From the NCBI GenBank assembly GCA_934454215.1, contig CAKSGG010000001.1, positions 1-64,000 of the forward strand: a stretch of 64,000 bases of DNA. The letters run 5' to 3'. The notes below the pieces were generated by a model. That model was not told the origin of the DNA and made no database searches. It saw only the letters and a program-made list of their open reading frames with translations. Origin of the DNA: an uncultured Clostridia bacterium. Its GTDB lineage: Bacteria; Bacillota; Clostridia; UBA1381. The position numbers were made by a program, and so were the translations under genes. Below are positions 8,879 through 18,205 of the stretch, in pieces. Numbering within the stretch: position 1 is the first letter of the stretch; each line of letters begins with the position of its first letter.

Positions 8879-9277
8879 ATGGCTAAGGTAGCAAAGAAGA
8901 CTACACGAACAAGACGTCGTGATAGAAAAAATGTTGAAAAGGGTGCGGCACATATTCGCTCAACCTTTAACAATACTATAGTTACAATAACAGATACAGC
9001 CGGAAATGCTATATCTTGGGCAAGTGCCGGTGGCTTAGGCTTCCGCGGCTCAAGAAAGAGCACACCGTTTGCTGCTCAGACTGCTGCTGAAACAGCGGCA
9101 AAGGCTGCAATGGAGCACGGTATGAAAACAGTTGAGGTTTACGTTAAGGGACCGGGCGCAGGAAGAGAAGCTGCAATCAGAGCGCTTCAGGCAACAGGTC
9201 TTGACGTTACAATGATTAAGGATGTTACTCCGATTCCTCACAACGGTTGCAGACCGCCAAAGAGAAGAAGAGTCTGA
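8879..9277 (+). CDS. rpsK: Ribosomal protein S11
   Basis: S11 forms part of the 30S platform at the mRNA exit (E-site) side. The 132-residue product has the N-terminal [20 protein letters not shown] motif. Its C-terminal signature is [36 protein letters not shown] lies upstream of the ATG at 8879. It is spaced 17 bases from rpsM and 25 from rpsD, in standard order. Confidence 0.97.
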   Translation: MAKVAKKTTRTRRRDRKNVEKGAAHIRSTFNNTIVTITDTAGNAISWASAGGLGFRGSRKSTPFAAQTAAETAAKAAMEHGMKTVEVYVKGPGAGREAAIRALQATGLDVTMIKDVTPIPHNGCRPPKRRRV

Positions 9278-9302
9278 TTAAGAGAGAAGGAGGAAAAAGA
9301 GC

Positions 9303-9896
9303 ATGGCAAGAAATACTCAGCCTATACTGAAAAGATGCAGAACATTGGGCTTAGAGCCTACAGTTTTGGGTATAGATAAGCAGTCTAACAAGAACCCAAA
9401 GAAGGGCAGAAAGAAGCAGTCGGAATACGGCTTGCAGCTTAACGAAAAGCAAAAGGTTAAGTTCATATACGGCTTATTGGAAAAGCAGTTCCATAAGTAC
9501 TATGTAATGGCTACAAAAAGACAGGGCATCACAGGTGAAATGTTACTTCAAATCCTGGAGTCAAGACTTGATAATGTAGTATTCAGACTTGGACTTGCAA
9601 ATACAAGACGTGAAGCAAGACAAATCGTTAATCACGGTCATATTACAGTAAACGGCAATAAGGTTGACATTCCTTCATACCTTGTAAAGCCGGGTGATGT
9701 TATTTCCGTAAGAGAAAAGAGCAGAAGCTCAGTCAGAATCAAGGAGATTGTTGAAGATAATGCAAAACGCGTTATTCCGCAGTGGCTTGATATGGACAGA
9801 AATACTCTTACAGGTAAAGTTGTAAGACTTTCAAACAGAGACGATATAGAATATGATGTCGAAGAGCATTTAATCGTCGAGTTGTACTCGAAATAA
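9303..9896 (+). CDS. rpsD: Ribosomal protein S4
   Basis: S4 is a primary 16S rRNA binder that starts 30S assembly and in many bacteria represses its own operon. The 197-residue product has the N-terminal S4 domain and the C-terminal S4 RNA-binding motif ([19 protein letters not shown], about residues 98-116). The N-terminal region has one cysteine only, so it is the zinc-free type. GAAGGAGGAAAAAGAGC precedes the ATG. It lies between rpsK and rpoA, with a hairpin in the gap to rpoA. Confidence 0.97.
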   Translation: MARNTQPILKRCRTLGLEPTVLGIDKQSNKNPKKGRKKQSEYGLQLNEKQKVKFIYGLLEKQFHKYYVMATKRQGITGEMLLQILESRLDNVVFRLGLANTRREARQIVNHGHITVNGNKVDIPSYLVKPGDVISVREKSRSSVRIKEIVEDNAKRVIPQWLDMDRNTLTGKVVRLSNRDDIEYDVEEHLIVELYSK

Positions 9897-9943
9897 TAAC
9901 GATTTACCCTCGGTAAAGTGGATACAGATTTTATATTTATATA

Positions 9944-9974
9944 GGTATTTTGCGGATATATTCCGCAGAATACC
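9944..9974 (+). promoter_or_regulatory. Hairpin between rpsD and rpoA
   Basis: GGTATTTTGCGGA (9944-9956) pairs with TCCGCAGAATACC (9962-9974). That is 13 positions with one G-T wobble around a five-base TATAT loop. It has no following T run, so it is not an intrinsic terminator. It may be an mRNA processing or stability element that sets rpoA output, since alpha and S4 are needed in different amounts. Confidence 0.65.
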
Positions 9975-9998
9975 CGAAGTTAAAAGGAGGGTTTTAGA

Positions 9999-10949
9999 AT
10001 GATAGAAATGGAAAAGCCTAACATTGAATGTACGGAACTCAGCGAAGACGGCCGTTACGGAAAATTTGTTGTGTCTCCTCTTGAAAGAGGCTACGGCACG
10101 ACGATAGGTAACTCACTTCGCAGAATATTGTTGTCATCATTGCCGGGCGCTGCCGCAACATCAATAAAGATAGACGGCGTTCAGCATGAATTTTCAACCG
10201 TTCCCGGTGTTACGGAGGATGTTACAGAGCTTATTCTGAACATCAAAAAGATTGCGTTCAAGCTGTATGGCGATTCGACAAAGACCGTATATATAGAAGC
10301 AAAGGGTGCCGGAGAAATTAAAGCCGGCGACATCAAGCGTGACGCTGATGTTGAAATATTTAATCCTGACCTTCATATAGCAACGCTTAATGACGATGCG
10401 CATCTTTATATGGAAATCACTCTATCAAAGGGCAGAGGCTATGTCAGCGCCGATAAAAATAAAAGCGGTGCACAGTCGGTAATCGGCGTTATACCCGTAG
10501 ACTCCATATATACACCTGTTACCAAGGTAAACTACACTGTTGAGAATGTACGTGTAGGACAGTATACCGACAGAGAAAAGCTGTCGGTTGAAGTATGGAC
10601 AAACGGAACAATTAAGCCGGACGAGGCTGTTAGTTTGTCTGCAAAAATCATGAACGACCTTCTGTGCCTGTTTGTTGACCTGTCGGAGGAAGCAAAGAAT
10701 ACGGAAATTATCGTTGAGAAGGAAGAAAACAAGAAAGAGAAAGTACTTGAAATGACTATTGAAGAGCTTGACCTTTCGGTTCGTTCCTACAATTGCTTGA
10801 AGCGTGCAGGTATTAATACGGTTGAAGACCTTACGAATAAGTCCGAGGAGGACATGATGAAGGTAAGAAACTTAGGCAGAAAGTCGCTTGAAGAAGTCAT
10901 AAACAAATTAAACGGTTTAGGTCTTTATCTTAAAAAGGAAGAAGATTAA
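9999..10949 (+). CDS. rpoA: RNA polymerase alpha subunit
   Basis: The alpha subunit dimerises through its N-terminal domain to nucleate RNA polymerase assembly and uses its C-terminal domain to contact UP elements and activators. The N-terminal part shows [20 protein letters not shown] (about residues 27-46). The C-terminal helix-hairpin-helix domain holds [19 protein letters not shown] and [15 protein letters not shown]. The length of 316 is normal. AAAAGGAGGGTTTTAGA gives an eight-base spacing to the ATG at 9999, supporting that start over a nearby in-frame ATG at 10008. Confidence 0.97.
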   Translation: MIEMEKPNIECTELSEDGRYGKFVVSPLERGYGTTIGNSLRRILLSSLPGAAATSIKIDGVQHEFSTVPGVTEDVTELILNIKKIAFKLYGDSTKTVYIEAKGAGEIKAGDIKRDADVEIFNPDLHIATLNDDAHLYMEITLSKGRGYVSADKNKSGAQSVIGVIPVDSIYTPVTKVNYTVENVRVGQYTDREKLSVEVWTNGTIKPDEAVSLSAKIMNDLLCLFVDLSEEAKNTEIIVEKEENKKEKVLEMTIEELDLSVRSYNCLKRAGINTVEDLTNKSEEDMMKVRNLGRKSLEEVINKLNGLGLYLKKEED

Positions 10950-10964
10950 TAGGAGGTAACTGAT

Positions 10965-11309
10965 ATGCCCGGAACAAGAAAGTTGGGTCTTCCTACAGCC
11001 AAAAGAAAAGCTATGCTGCGTAATCTGGTAACAAGCTTTTTGGAAAACGGAAGAATTGAAACAACTGTAACAAGAGCAAAGGAAACTCAGAGTATGGCTG
11101 AAAAGATGATTACTTTGGGTAAGACAAATACGCTTCATTCTCGCCGTCAGGCTTTGGAGTTTATAACAAAAGAGGACGTTGTAACAAAGCTGTTCAGCGA
11201 AATCGCTCCTAAGTATGCCGAGAGAAATGGCGGATATTCAAGAATACTGAAATTAGGTCCCCGCCGCGGTGACAGTGCTGAAATGGCAATTCTTGAATTG
11301 GTAGATTAA
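10965..11309 (+). CDS. rplQ: Ribosomal protein L17
   Basis: L17 lies near the peptide tunnel exit of the 50S subunit. The 114-residue product opens [20 protein letters not shown] and ends [16 protein letters not shown], both typical. ATAGGAGGTAACTGAT precedes the ATG. It is the last ribosomal gene here and is followed at once by a strong terminator. The ecfA-ecfT-truA-rplM-rpsI genes that usually follow in Firmicutes are absent. Confidence 0.97.
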   Translation: MPGTRKLGLPTAKRKAMLRNLVTSFLENGRIETTVTRAKETQSMAEKMITLGKTNTLHSRRQALEFITKEDVVTKLFSEIAPKYAERNGGYSRILKLGPRRGDSAEMAILELVD

Positions 11310-11332
11310 TAAAATCGGACAAGAGATTTTTT

Positions 11333-11368
11333 AAGGAGCAATCCCGATTACGGGGCTGCTCCTTTTTT
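11333..11368 (+). terminator. Rho-independent terminator of the ribosomal operon
   Basis: AAGGAGCA (from 11333) pairs with TGCTCCTT, with an inner CCCG/CGGG stem around an ATTA loop, directly followed by a run of T to 11368. It lies 24 bases after rplQ and should end the ribosomal transcript. Confidence 0.93.
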
Positions 11369-11453
11369 AGTGTATTCAGATATGAATTAAACCCTCAGCG
11401 TCAGCCGTAGTTGAGGTGCAATATATTAACGGCTTTTTGCGGCAATCGGTATT

Positions 11454-13190
11454 TTACGGAGTGATTTTGGGAATACGTATTTCAACCTTTGTACCGTTTT
11501 TATCGGAGGATAGCACAGTACAGCCGTATTTTCTGCCGAAAAGTATTTTAATTCTCATATTGACGTTTGATATGCCTATATTCTTTTGCGGCAGCTCATC
11601 GGAGTTCAGATATGAGTTTATCTGTTCAAGCCGTGTGTGTTCCATGCCGATACCATCATCTTCAATAATAAATACTATATCTTCATCTTCGGAATAGTTC
11701 TTGACAGTCAGCGTACAAAAACGGTCGGACGGAATAATGCCGTGTATAATGGAATTTTCAATTATAGGCTGAAGAATAATCTTCGGGGTCAGAAACCCGT
11801 CAAGCTCACGGTCAATATCCCATACGGTTTTAAACATATCTTCAAATCTTATAGACTGAATATGAATATATTTTTCAGCGTGCAGCAGCTCGTTTTCGAT
11901 TGTCGAAAATTTATTTTCATCTCTGAATGAAAGACGTATTAAATCCGCAAGACTGCACACCATTTCGGAAACAATATTATCATCGCCGAGCAGATTGTAC
12001 GCCTCAAGATAGATTATTTCAAGCGTGTTGAATATTAAATGAGGCTGAATCTGCGCTTGCAGTGCGTAACGCTTTACATTATTTAATTGCTTTAATTTAT
12101 CTTCAAGTTCTGTTTGCATTTGCTGCTTGTCATTAAATGTGTCAAGTATATTCTGTACAATATATTTTATTTCAAGATAATCATAATCGGTTTCCTCATG
12201 CGTTGAGCTTTTGCTGTTTTTCATACTGTCAAGCACTGACATGATATTGTCTATGGGACGGTATATCTGTTTTGCGCATACATAAGATAAAAATACTGCG
12301 GTAAGAACAAATATAATAATTATAAGCGGCAGCAAAAACAAAAGCGTGGTATAAGCGCTTTTAAGTGCCGAGATATTATCGTATTTGTAAATACATTTCC
12401 AGTTATATTCGGGTATGTGCAGTGAACTGTAGGAATATCTGCTGAATATAATTTTGCTTTTTTTGTCCGTATTGTTCACAGCGTAAGAGAAATCCTCGCT
12501 GCCCGTCGAAAACAATATTTTATTCCCCGAACAGTCATACAGCATAAACTGCCCGTTGGAATCGGCGGAAATTCTTGCTATATCGTTTTTTATAAGACTT
12601 AAATTAATTAGAATAACAGCAAAAATATCACCCTTTGGATAAGAACCGAGCTTTTTGTAAATTGCGGTATAGCTGCCGGCAGACGCTTTATCAATAATCT
12701 GAGCGTTCCAAAATTCCTGCGTGTTCATTTGGTTTTTAAAATCATCGGTGTACCATAAATATTTTGACAAATCGGGATTTATTTCAAGTGACTTGTTTGA
12801 CATAACGGTATTGTTTGCTGTTGAATATATGTATGCCGACTGAATATAGCTTTCGCTTACGATTGTCGATGTGAGCGCATTCCGTATGGGTTCGGCATAT
12901 CTTGATAATTCAAGCTCTGTACGGCTTGCTGGGTCGGAATTAAAAAATGACGTTACGGACTGAATTGACGAAATTTTTACGAACATATCGGTACAGTTAT
13001 CGGCTGTCGAACGGATAAGCTGATTTGCCTGGTCCTCCAGTCTTGTGCGGTACATACCAATCTGCGTTTCGGAATAATTTAAAATAGTGTATAAAATCAA
13101 TGTCAGCATAACGATTATGGCGGTGACAATAATTATCAGATAGTTCAGAAAATATTTTGAGAACAATGTTTTTGGACTTTGCTTTGACAT
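11454..13190 (-). CDS. Membrane sensor histidine kinase, YesM/LytS type
   Basis: The protein has 578 residues. A transmembrane helix at about 12-36 is followed by an extracellular region of roughly 245 residues and a second helix at about 283-306, then a HAMP-like stretch. The cytoplasmic kinase core is of the His_kinase type. His384 in QIQPHLIFNTLEII is the likely phosphorylation site (most relatives have NPHF). The N box is IIENSIIHGI and the G box is EDDGIGM. It overlaps the response regulator by one base (TGATG), so the two are translationally coupled. The likely signal is an extracellular sugar or binding-protein complex, and the likely target is the importer operon starting at 14838 on the other strand. 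Signal and target are inferred. Confidence 0.92.
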   Translation of the reverse strand: MSKQSPKTLFSKYFLNYLIIIVTAIIVMLTLILYTILNYSETQIGMYRTRLEDQANQLIRSTADNCTDMFVKISSIQSVTSFFNSDPASRTELELSRYAEPIRNALTSTIVSESYIQSAYIYSTANNTVMSNKSLEINPDLSKYLWYTDDFKNQMNTQEFWNAQIIDKASAGSYTAIYKKLGSYPKGDIFAVILINLSLIKNDIARISADSNGQFMLYDCSGNKILFSTGSEDFSYAVNNTDKKSKIIFSRYSYSSLHIPEYNWKCIYKYDNISALKSAYTTLLFLLPLIIIIFVLTAVFLSYVCAKQIYRPIDNIMSVLDSMKNSKSSTHEETDYDYLEIKYIVQNILDTFNDKQQMQTELEDKLKQLNNVKRYALQAQIQPHLIFNTLEIIYLEAYNLLGDDNIVSEMVCSLADLIRLSFRDENKFSTIENELLHAEKYIHIQSIRFEDMFKTVWDIDRELDGFLTPKIILQPIIENSIIHGIIPSDRFCTLTVKNYSEDEDIVFIIEDDGIGMEHTRLEQINSYLNSDELPQKNIGISNVNMRIKILFGRKYGCTVLSSDKNGTKVEIRIPKITP

Positions 13191-14650
13191 CAGTATACTC
13201 CTTTGGTAAATTTATTCCTGTATTCGGTGGGGGTTATTCCGCAGGACGCTTTAAAAAGCTTGACGAACGACCCTGTGCTTCGGTAGCCTACTGCGTTGCT
13301 GATTTCATATATTTTCATCTGGCTGTTGATAAGTAAATCCTTTGCTTTGTTCATTTTACAGTCTATTACAAAATCAACATATGTCTGCCCCGTGATGCTT
13401 TTGAATACCTTTGAAAAATATGTGGGCGACAAATACGCCATTGCGGCGGATTTTTCGAGCGACAAATCGTCGGAGCAATGCTCCATTACATAGTTACGGA
13501 CACGGAGTATATTTTGATTTTGTACATCTGTACTGTGCAGACATAAGGATAAATCGTAAAAATATTTTTTTGCGGCGTCCGCCGCACTGCTGATATTTCG
13601 GCATTGCTTTAAACGGCTGTAAAAGCTTTTTAAATCAAGACCGTTGTCGGGCTGCTGAGGAAAATCAAGCTTTTCGGCAATTTTTTTGAAATAATCGGAA
13701 AAATCATCAATGCTGTAATCCGATATATTTTCCGAAATAGATGATACGGCTTTATCAATATCCTCGCGGCTGCCCGAGGCAATTGCGATTGAAAGATGTT
13801 TTGTGTTCTGAGCAAAAAGTACATTGTACGGGTCATGGCTGTTATCGGCATTGCTGCAAAAGTCAGCGGCGTTTTCAAAATACGAAAAGCTGTCAATACT
13901 GCATTCAACCTTTGAAATATCCGTTATGTTTGAGCATATACAGCCGGCAAAATCAAGAAAGGTATCGGAGCCTTTGAATTTCGAGAACATAAGATATGTT
14001 ACGGAAACGTCGTCGCTGTACACAAAAAATGCGGACAAGGGTGACGAACCGAGGTTTACAATATTCTGATAAAAGTGGGAAATCGGATAGTCCTCGCATT
14101 TCATCGGAGTGGAAAACCTGATTTTGACAACGGCAAAGCTGTCATCGGTTGTAAATTCAAGATGAACGTTTGCAAAGGCTTCGGCAATTGATGAAATATC
14201 CTTATAATATCCCGAAATAAGATTTGTGAAAATTTCACGTCTGTAATTTGACATAATATCGAGATGGCTTTTCTGCATATCAAGATTTTCACGTACTCTC
14301 ATAAACGTGCTTTTCAATTCGGGAACCTTTGCGGGCTTGAGCAGATAATTTTCCGCATTGTACCGCAGTGCCGCCGTGGCGTAGCCGAAATCCTGATAAC
14401 CGCTGAGAAGTATGACCTTTATTCTGGGGGCGTTGTTATATACGTATTTTGCTATGTCTATGCCCGAGGTGTTTTTCATGCGTATATCGCACAGAATACA
14501 GTCAACGCTGTGTTTTTTCAAATATTCTATGACTTCGTTTCCGTCGGAGCATAGGCGGACAACCTCAAAGCCCAATTCGTTCCAGTTTATTATTTTGCTG
14601 AGCAATGTGCGTATTTTCTGCTCATCATCTGCTATAACAAGTTTATACAT
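13190..14650 (-). CDS. Response regulator with AraC-type DNA-binding domain
   Basis: The protein has 486 residues. The receiver domain (1 to about 120) has acidic Asp8/Asp9, phosphoacceptor Asp55 in CDIRM and Lys105 in LLKPAK. A poorly conserved middle region of about 250 residues follows. An AraC/XylS double helix-turn-helix sits at the C-terminus (AYLSPTYFSKVFKSITGQTY and GYRSTGSFVKLFK). The ATG at 14650 is chosen because GGAAGGG lies six bases upstream; an upstream ATG at 14668 would swallow that site. YesN-type regulators of this build activate carbohydrate transport operons, so control of the divergent locus is likely. Confidence 0.92.
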   Translation of the reverse strand: MYKLVIADDEQKIRTLLSKIINWNELGFEVVRLCSDGNEVIEYLKKHSVDCILCDIRMKNTSGIDIAKYVYNNAPRIKVILLSGYQDFGYATAALRYNAENYLLKPAKVPELKSTFMRVRENLDMQKSHLDIMSNYRREIFTNLISGYYKDISSIAEAFANVHLEFTTDDSFAVVKIRFSTPMKCEDYPISHFYQNIVNLGSSPLSAFFVYSDDVSVTYLMFSKFKGSDTFLDFAGCICSNITDISKVECSIDSFSYFENAADFCSNADNSHDPYNVLFAQNTKHLSIAIASGSREDIDKAVSSISENISDYSIDDFSDYFKKIAEKLDFPQQPDNGLDLKSFYSRLKQCRNISSAADAAKKYFYDLSLCLHSTDVQNQNILRVRNYVMEHCSDDLSLEKSAAMAYLSPTYFSKVFKSITGQTYVDFVIDCKMNKAKDLLINSQMKIYEISNAVGYRSTGSFVKLFKASCGITPTEYRNKFTKGVY

Positions 14651-14692
14651 ATAAAACCCTTCCCGCAATACAATCTATAAATTCTCATAATA

Positions 14693-14721
14693 ATTATATT
14701 ATAATATGCTCAAAATTGCAA
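14693..14721 (-). promoter_or_regulatory. Promoter of the regulator/kinase pair
   Basis: Read on the minus strand, TTGCAA (14716-14721) is followed after exactly 17 bases by a perfect TATAAT (14693-14698). It lies about 45 bases upstream of the response regulator start. The fit to the housekeeping sigma consensus is good. Confidence 0.65.
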
Positions 14722-14730
14722 GATTAATTA

Positions 14731-14790
14731 TGCAAAAAACACAAGAAAGAATATGAAACACAAAAAAGAACACTTTAATTTGCAAAAAAC
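14731..14790 (+). promoter_or_regulatory. Direct repeats in the divergent control region
   Basis: TGCAAAAAAC occurs at 14731-14740 and again at 14781-14790, exactly 50 bases apart (about five helical turns). Both copies are preceded by TTAATT and followed by ACA or GCA. One copy lies just upstream of the minus-strand promoter and the other within the plus-strand promoter spacer. The layout suits an AraC-family regulator that binds two direct repeats on one DNA face. The binding itself is inferred. Confidence 0.5.
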
Positions 14791-14802
14791 GCATGATATA
14801 AT
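14774..14802 (+). promoter_or_regulatory. Promoter of locus 1 importer operon
   Basis: TATAAT at 14797-14802 is extended by TGA (TGATATAAT). The -35 position, 17 bases upstream, holds TTTAAT, a poor match. A strong extended -10 with a weak -35 is typical of activator-dependent promoters, fitting control by the neighbouring response regulator. Confidence 0.6.
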
Positions 14803-14837
14803 TAAAATATAAAAACGGGAAAGGGATAGATTTTATT

Positions 14838-15779
14838 ATGAAACTGAAAGAATCAACACAACAAACGGTAAGAAAAAAGAAAATATCCGAATATGATTTG
14901 CAGATGTACTCATTATGGGTTATTCCGCTGCTGCTTGTATTCGTGTTTTCGTATCTGCCCATGGCGGGAATTGTAATTGCATTCAAGGATTATAAATATA
15001 ATCTGGGAATTTTCGGTAGTAAATGGGTCGGCTTTGATAATTTTAAGTTTTTCTTTAAATCCGACGTGTTTGCGAGAATTACATATAATACGCTGTCAAT
15101 GAATTTTATGTTTATTGTAATAGGAACAATTCTGGCGGTTTTCGTTGCTATTTTGCTTTTTGAATTAAAAAGCAGAGCCGCAACAAAGGTTTTCCAGACA
15201 ATTATGATAACTCCGCATTTTATATCATGGGTTATAGTGGCGTACATGGTATTTGCGCTTTTGAATACGAAGTACGGTATTGTAAATAACATAAGAGCAA
15301 TCATGGGACTGGAAAAAATAGACTGGTACGGGAAAGCGGATTACTGGCCCGGAATATTGATTATAGCAAACGTATGGAAAAATATCGGCATGAACAGCGT
15401 TATGTACTATGCGGGGCTTATGGGAATTGATTCCGCACTGTTTGAGGCGGCGGAGGTTGACGGCGCAAATAAAGTCAAAATTATATTGCATATAATAATA
15501 CCGATGCTTGTACCACTTATTACGGTTCTTACAATATTAAATATAGGAAATATTTTCAGAGCCGATTTCGGACTGTTTTATAACGTACCGAGAAATATCG
15601 GTATGCTGTATAAGAAAACGGACGTTATAGATACCTATATTTTCAGAACGATGAGAGAGGTCGGAGATATGGGTATGTCATCGGCGGTGGGCTTGCTTCA
15701 GTCGATAGTCGGAATGATTACGGTTATCGTAACAAATTCGATTACGAAAAAGATAAACCCCGATAACGCATTATTCTGA
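14838..15779 (+). CDS. Sugar ABC importer permease, LplB-type
   Basis: This 313-residue integral membrane protein has about six hydrophobic segments and an N-terminal cytoplasmic KKKISEYDLQMYSLWVIPL stretch typical of LplB/UgpA-like permeases. The EAA loop that contacts the ATPase is FEAAEVDGANKVKIILHIIIP in the C-terminal half. It is the first gene of locus 1 and is followed by the second permease and the binding lipoprotein, so the three form one importer. Close relatives import oligosaccharides from plant polymers. The paralogue at 42673 is very similar. No ATPase gene is nearby. The ATG at 14838 follows a GGGAAAGGGATAG stretch. Confidence 0.93.
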   Translation: MKLKESTQQTVRKKKISEYDLQMYSLWVIPLLLVFVFSYLPMAGIVIAFKDYKYNLGIFGSKWVGFDNFKFFFKSDVFARITYNTLSMNFMFIVIGTILAVFVAILLFELKSRAATKVFQTIMITPHFISWVIVAYMVFALLNTKYGIVNNIRAIMGLEKIDWYGKADYWPGILIIANVWKNIGMNSVMYYAGLMGIDSALFEAAEVDGANKVKIILHIIIPMLVPLITVLTILNIGNIFRADFGLFYNVPRNIGMLYKKTDVIDTYIFRTMREVGDMGMSSAVGLLQSIVGMITVIVTNSITKKINPDNALF

Positions 15780-15801
15780 TATGAGAAAGGAACGGCTAAA
15801 A

Positions 15802-16683
15802 ATGAAAAAAAGAGGAACTACAGAACAGATATTTCTTATATTATTTTTCAGCGTATTGTGCGCAGTGATTTTAATTCCGTTTTTACTGCTTGTGGGAGTG
15901 TCGCTGTCAAATGAGCAGGACGTTGTGAATTTCGGCTATAGAATCATTCCCAAGCGGATAGATTTGGCGGCATATAAATTTGTGTTTAAAAATCCGCAGC
16001 AGATATTGAACGCTTACAAGGTTACGGCGATATTTTCCGTTGTCGGAACGTTTTTGAGCGTCCTGTTTATGGCGATGTGCGCATTTCCGCTTTCGCAGAA
16101 AAACGTTAAGGGAAGAAACAAGGTTTCGTTTTATCTGTATTTTACAATGCTGTTTAACGGCGGACTTGTCCCGAGCTATATACTTATAACACAATATCTG
16201 CATTTGGGCGATACAATTTGGGTGTATATAATTCCGTCGCTTATAAATCCGTGGTCGGTGTTCGTTATAAGAACGTTCTTTGCGGGACTGCCGACAGAAT
16301 TGTTTGAATCAATGCAGATTGACGGAGCGAGCGTGTATAATATATTTTTCAAAACGGTGCTGCCGCTGTCAAAGCCTGTTCTTGCTTCAATAGCTCTGAT
16401 ATGCTTTTTGGGAAAATGGAACGACTGGTATACGGCAATGCTTTATATAAATGATGAAAAGCTTATAAGCTTACAGTATCTTCTGCAAAGAATAATGAAT
16501 AATTTAAAGCTTGTTCAGGAAATGACGTCGTCTGCGTCTGCAATATCGGACGGCGCAAAGGTTCCGAGTGAAACGGTCAGAATGGCAATGGCGATAGTTG
16601 TTGCGGGACCGGCGCTGGTTATATTCCCGTTTTTCCAGAAGTATTTTGTAAAGGGATTGACGGTAGGCGCTGTTAAGGGTTAA
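15802..16683 (+). CDS. Sugar ABC importer permease, YtcP/LplC-type
   Basis: The second inner-membrane permease of the importer has 293 residues and about six hydrophobic segments, with the EAA-like loop ESMQIDGASVYNIFFKTVLP. The FTMLFNGGLVPSYILITQY block is characteristic of the LplC/YtcP group. An ATG at 15781 touches the end of the first permease but lacks a ribosome binding site. The ATG at 15802 has AGAAAGGA about ten bases upstream and gives the same length as the paralogue at 43634, so it is preferred. Confidence 0.92.
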   Translation: MKKRGTTEQIFLILFFSVLCAVILIPFLLLVGVSLSNEQDVVNFGYRIIPKRIDLAAYKFVFKNPQQILNAYKVTAIFSVVGTFLSVLFMAMCAFPLSQKNVKGRNKVSFYLYFTMLFNGGLVPSYILITQYLHLGDTIWVYIIPSLINPWSVFVIRTFFAGLPTELFESMQIDGASVYNIFFKTVLPLSKPVLASIALICFLGKWNDWYTAMLYINDEKLISLQYLLQRIMNNLKLVQEMTSSASAISDGAKVPSETVRMAMAIVVAGPALVIFPFFQKYFVKGLTVGAVKG

Positions 16684-16744
16684 TTGTGCGAAAGCATAAA
16701 AATAAATAAATGTCTTATAAAGGCGAAGGAAAGGAAGTAAAAAA

Positions 16745-18187
16745 ATGAAAAAAAGATTAATTTCAATCGGACTTATTGCTACACTTTGTGCAGGAATATC
16801 AGGCTGCGGAAATGTAAAAACCGCAAAAGAGGGAGGGGACGTTCCTACTTTAAAATGGATTGTTCCGGGTGACGCACAGGCGGACATACAAAGCGTAATG
16901 GACGCCGCAAACGAAATTGTCGAAAAAGAAATCGGCGCAAAGCTTGATATGCAGTTTGTTGACGCAGGCTCATTTACGGAAAAAATGAAGCTTATGATGG
17001 CGTCGGGCGACGATTTTGATTTGTGCTTTACGGGATATGTAAATCCGTACAAGACAGCGGTTGATAACGGCGGCTTAATGGATATTACGGACATGATAGA
17101 TAAGGTTGACGGCTTGCGTGAAGCAATTCCCGATTACGCATGGGAGGCAGCTTCATATGACGGAAAAATATATGCCGTTCCGAATGTTCAGATAATGGCA
17201 ACGGCTTTTTCACTTGTAGTATTTGAGGACATTGCCGACAAATACGATTTTGACTGGTCAAAGGTTCAGAAAATAGATGATATTGAACCGTATCTTGAAA
17301 CAGTAAAACAGAACGAGCCTGACATATATCCGTATCAGCCGAGCTACGGAACACTGCAATGGACGAGAAATTATGATTCCGTCGGAATTGAATCCATATT
17401 CCTGCCGAGAGGCTCAAAATCGGCGGACGATTTGGTGTTTGCGTATGATACGGAGGAATGGAATCACGGTGTAAGACAGCTTTGGAACTGGTATCAAAAG
17501 GGCTACATAAGACAGGACGCTTTGAGCATAGGCGATGATACGGCTGACTATAAGGCAGGCAAATATGCGGTTTCAAATCAGGTATGGAAGCCGGGTGCTG
17601 ATGTTGAAATAAGTGCCGAGGTCGGGCAGAAGGTTAAACTTGTACCTATTGAAAAACCATATATGGACAGAAATAAATGTACGGCAACCATGATAGGCAT
17701 AGGTCAAAAGTGCAAGAATCCCGAAAAGGCTCTTGAATTTATTAAGCTTATAAACACGAATAAAGAGCTGTACAATATTATCACCTTCGGTGTCGAGGGA
17801 AAGCATTATAAGATGGAGAACGGAAGAGCGCAGCTTATAAGCGGTTCGGGCTATACAAACAACGGCGCAGGCTGGAAATTCGGAAATGTGTATAATACAA
17901 TTCTTTTGGAAGGTCAGGACGAGGACGTTTGGGAGCAGACGGAAAAGGTTAATAATGAAGCGGATAAGTCAACGCTTTTGGGATTTGTTTTTGACAATTC
18001 AAATGTAAAGACGCAGATTTCAAATATAAAGACGGTGCTTGACGAATATAATCAGCGCGACAGAGGAGTTCAGAATCCCGACGAGTATTTGGACGAATTC
18101 AAGAAAAAGCTTAACGAAGCCGGCTTGCAGGAGGTATATGACGAGGTTAAGGCACAGCTTACGGAATATTTCAAGACTGTAAATTAA
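16745..18187 (+). CDS. ABC importer substrate-binding lipoprotein
   Basis: This 480-residue extracellular solute-binding protein is family 1-like. A signal peptide ends in the lipobox ISGC (Cys21), so the mature protein is a membrane-anchored lipoprotein. DLCFTGYVNPYKTAVDNGG and the C-terminal LLGFVFDNSNVKTQI are shared with the paralogue at 44556. The C-terminal part resembles the DUF3502-type tail of LplA-like binding proteins (family knowledge, not verified here). It should deliver oligosaccharides to the two permeases just upstream. AAAGGAAGTAAAAAA precedes the ATG. Confidence 0.93.
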   Translation: MKKRLISIGLIATLCAGISGCGNVKTAKEGGDVPTLKWIVPGDAQADIQSVMDAANEIVEKEIGAKLDMQFVDAGSFTEKMKLMMASGDDFDLCFTGYVNPYKTAVDNGGLMDITDMIDKVDGLREAIPDYAWEAASYDGKIYAVPNVQIMATAFSLVVFEDIADKYDFDWSKVQKIDDIEPYLETVKQNEPDIYPYQPSYGTLQWTRNYDSVGIESIFLPRGSKSADDLVFAYDTEEWNHGVRQLWNWYQKGYIRQDALSIGDDTADYKAGKYAVSNQVWKPGADVEISAEVGQKVKLVPIEKPYMDRNKCTATMIGIGQKCKNPEKALEFIKLINTNKELYNIITFGVEGKHYKMENGRAQLISGSGYTNNGAGWKFGNVYNTILLEGQDEDVWEQTEKVNNEADKSTLLGFVFDNSNVKTQISNIKTVLDEYNQRDRGVQNPDEYLDEFKKKLNEAGLQEVYDEVKAQLTEYFKTVN

Positions 18188-18205
18188 CGGAGGGGAGCTT
18201 ATCTG

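Noticed and set aside
11393..11416. CCTCA/TGAGG inverted pairing that might terminate the minus-strand kinase transcript
   Set aside because: Stem of five pairs with a large loop and a weak T run on the minus strand; too weak to call.
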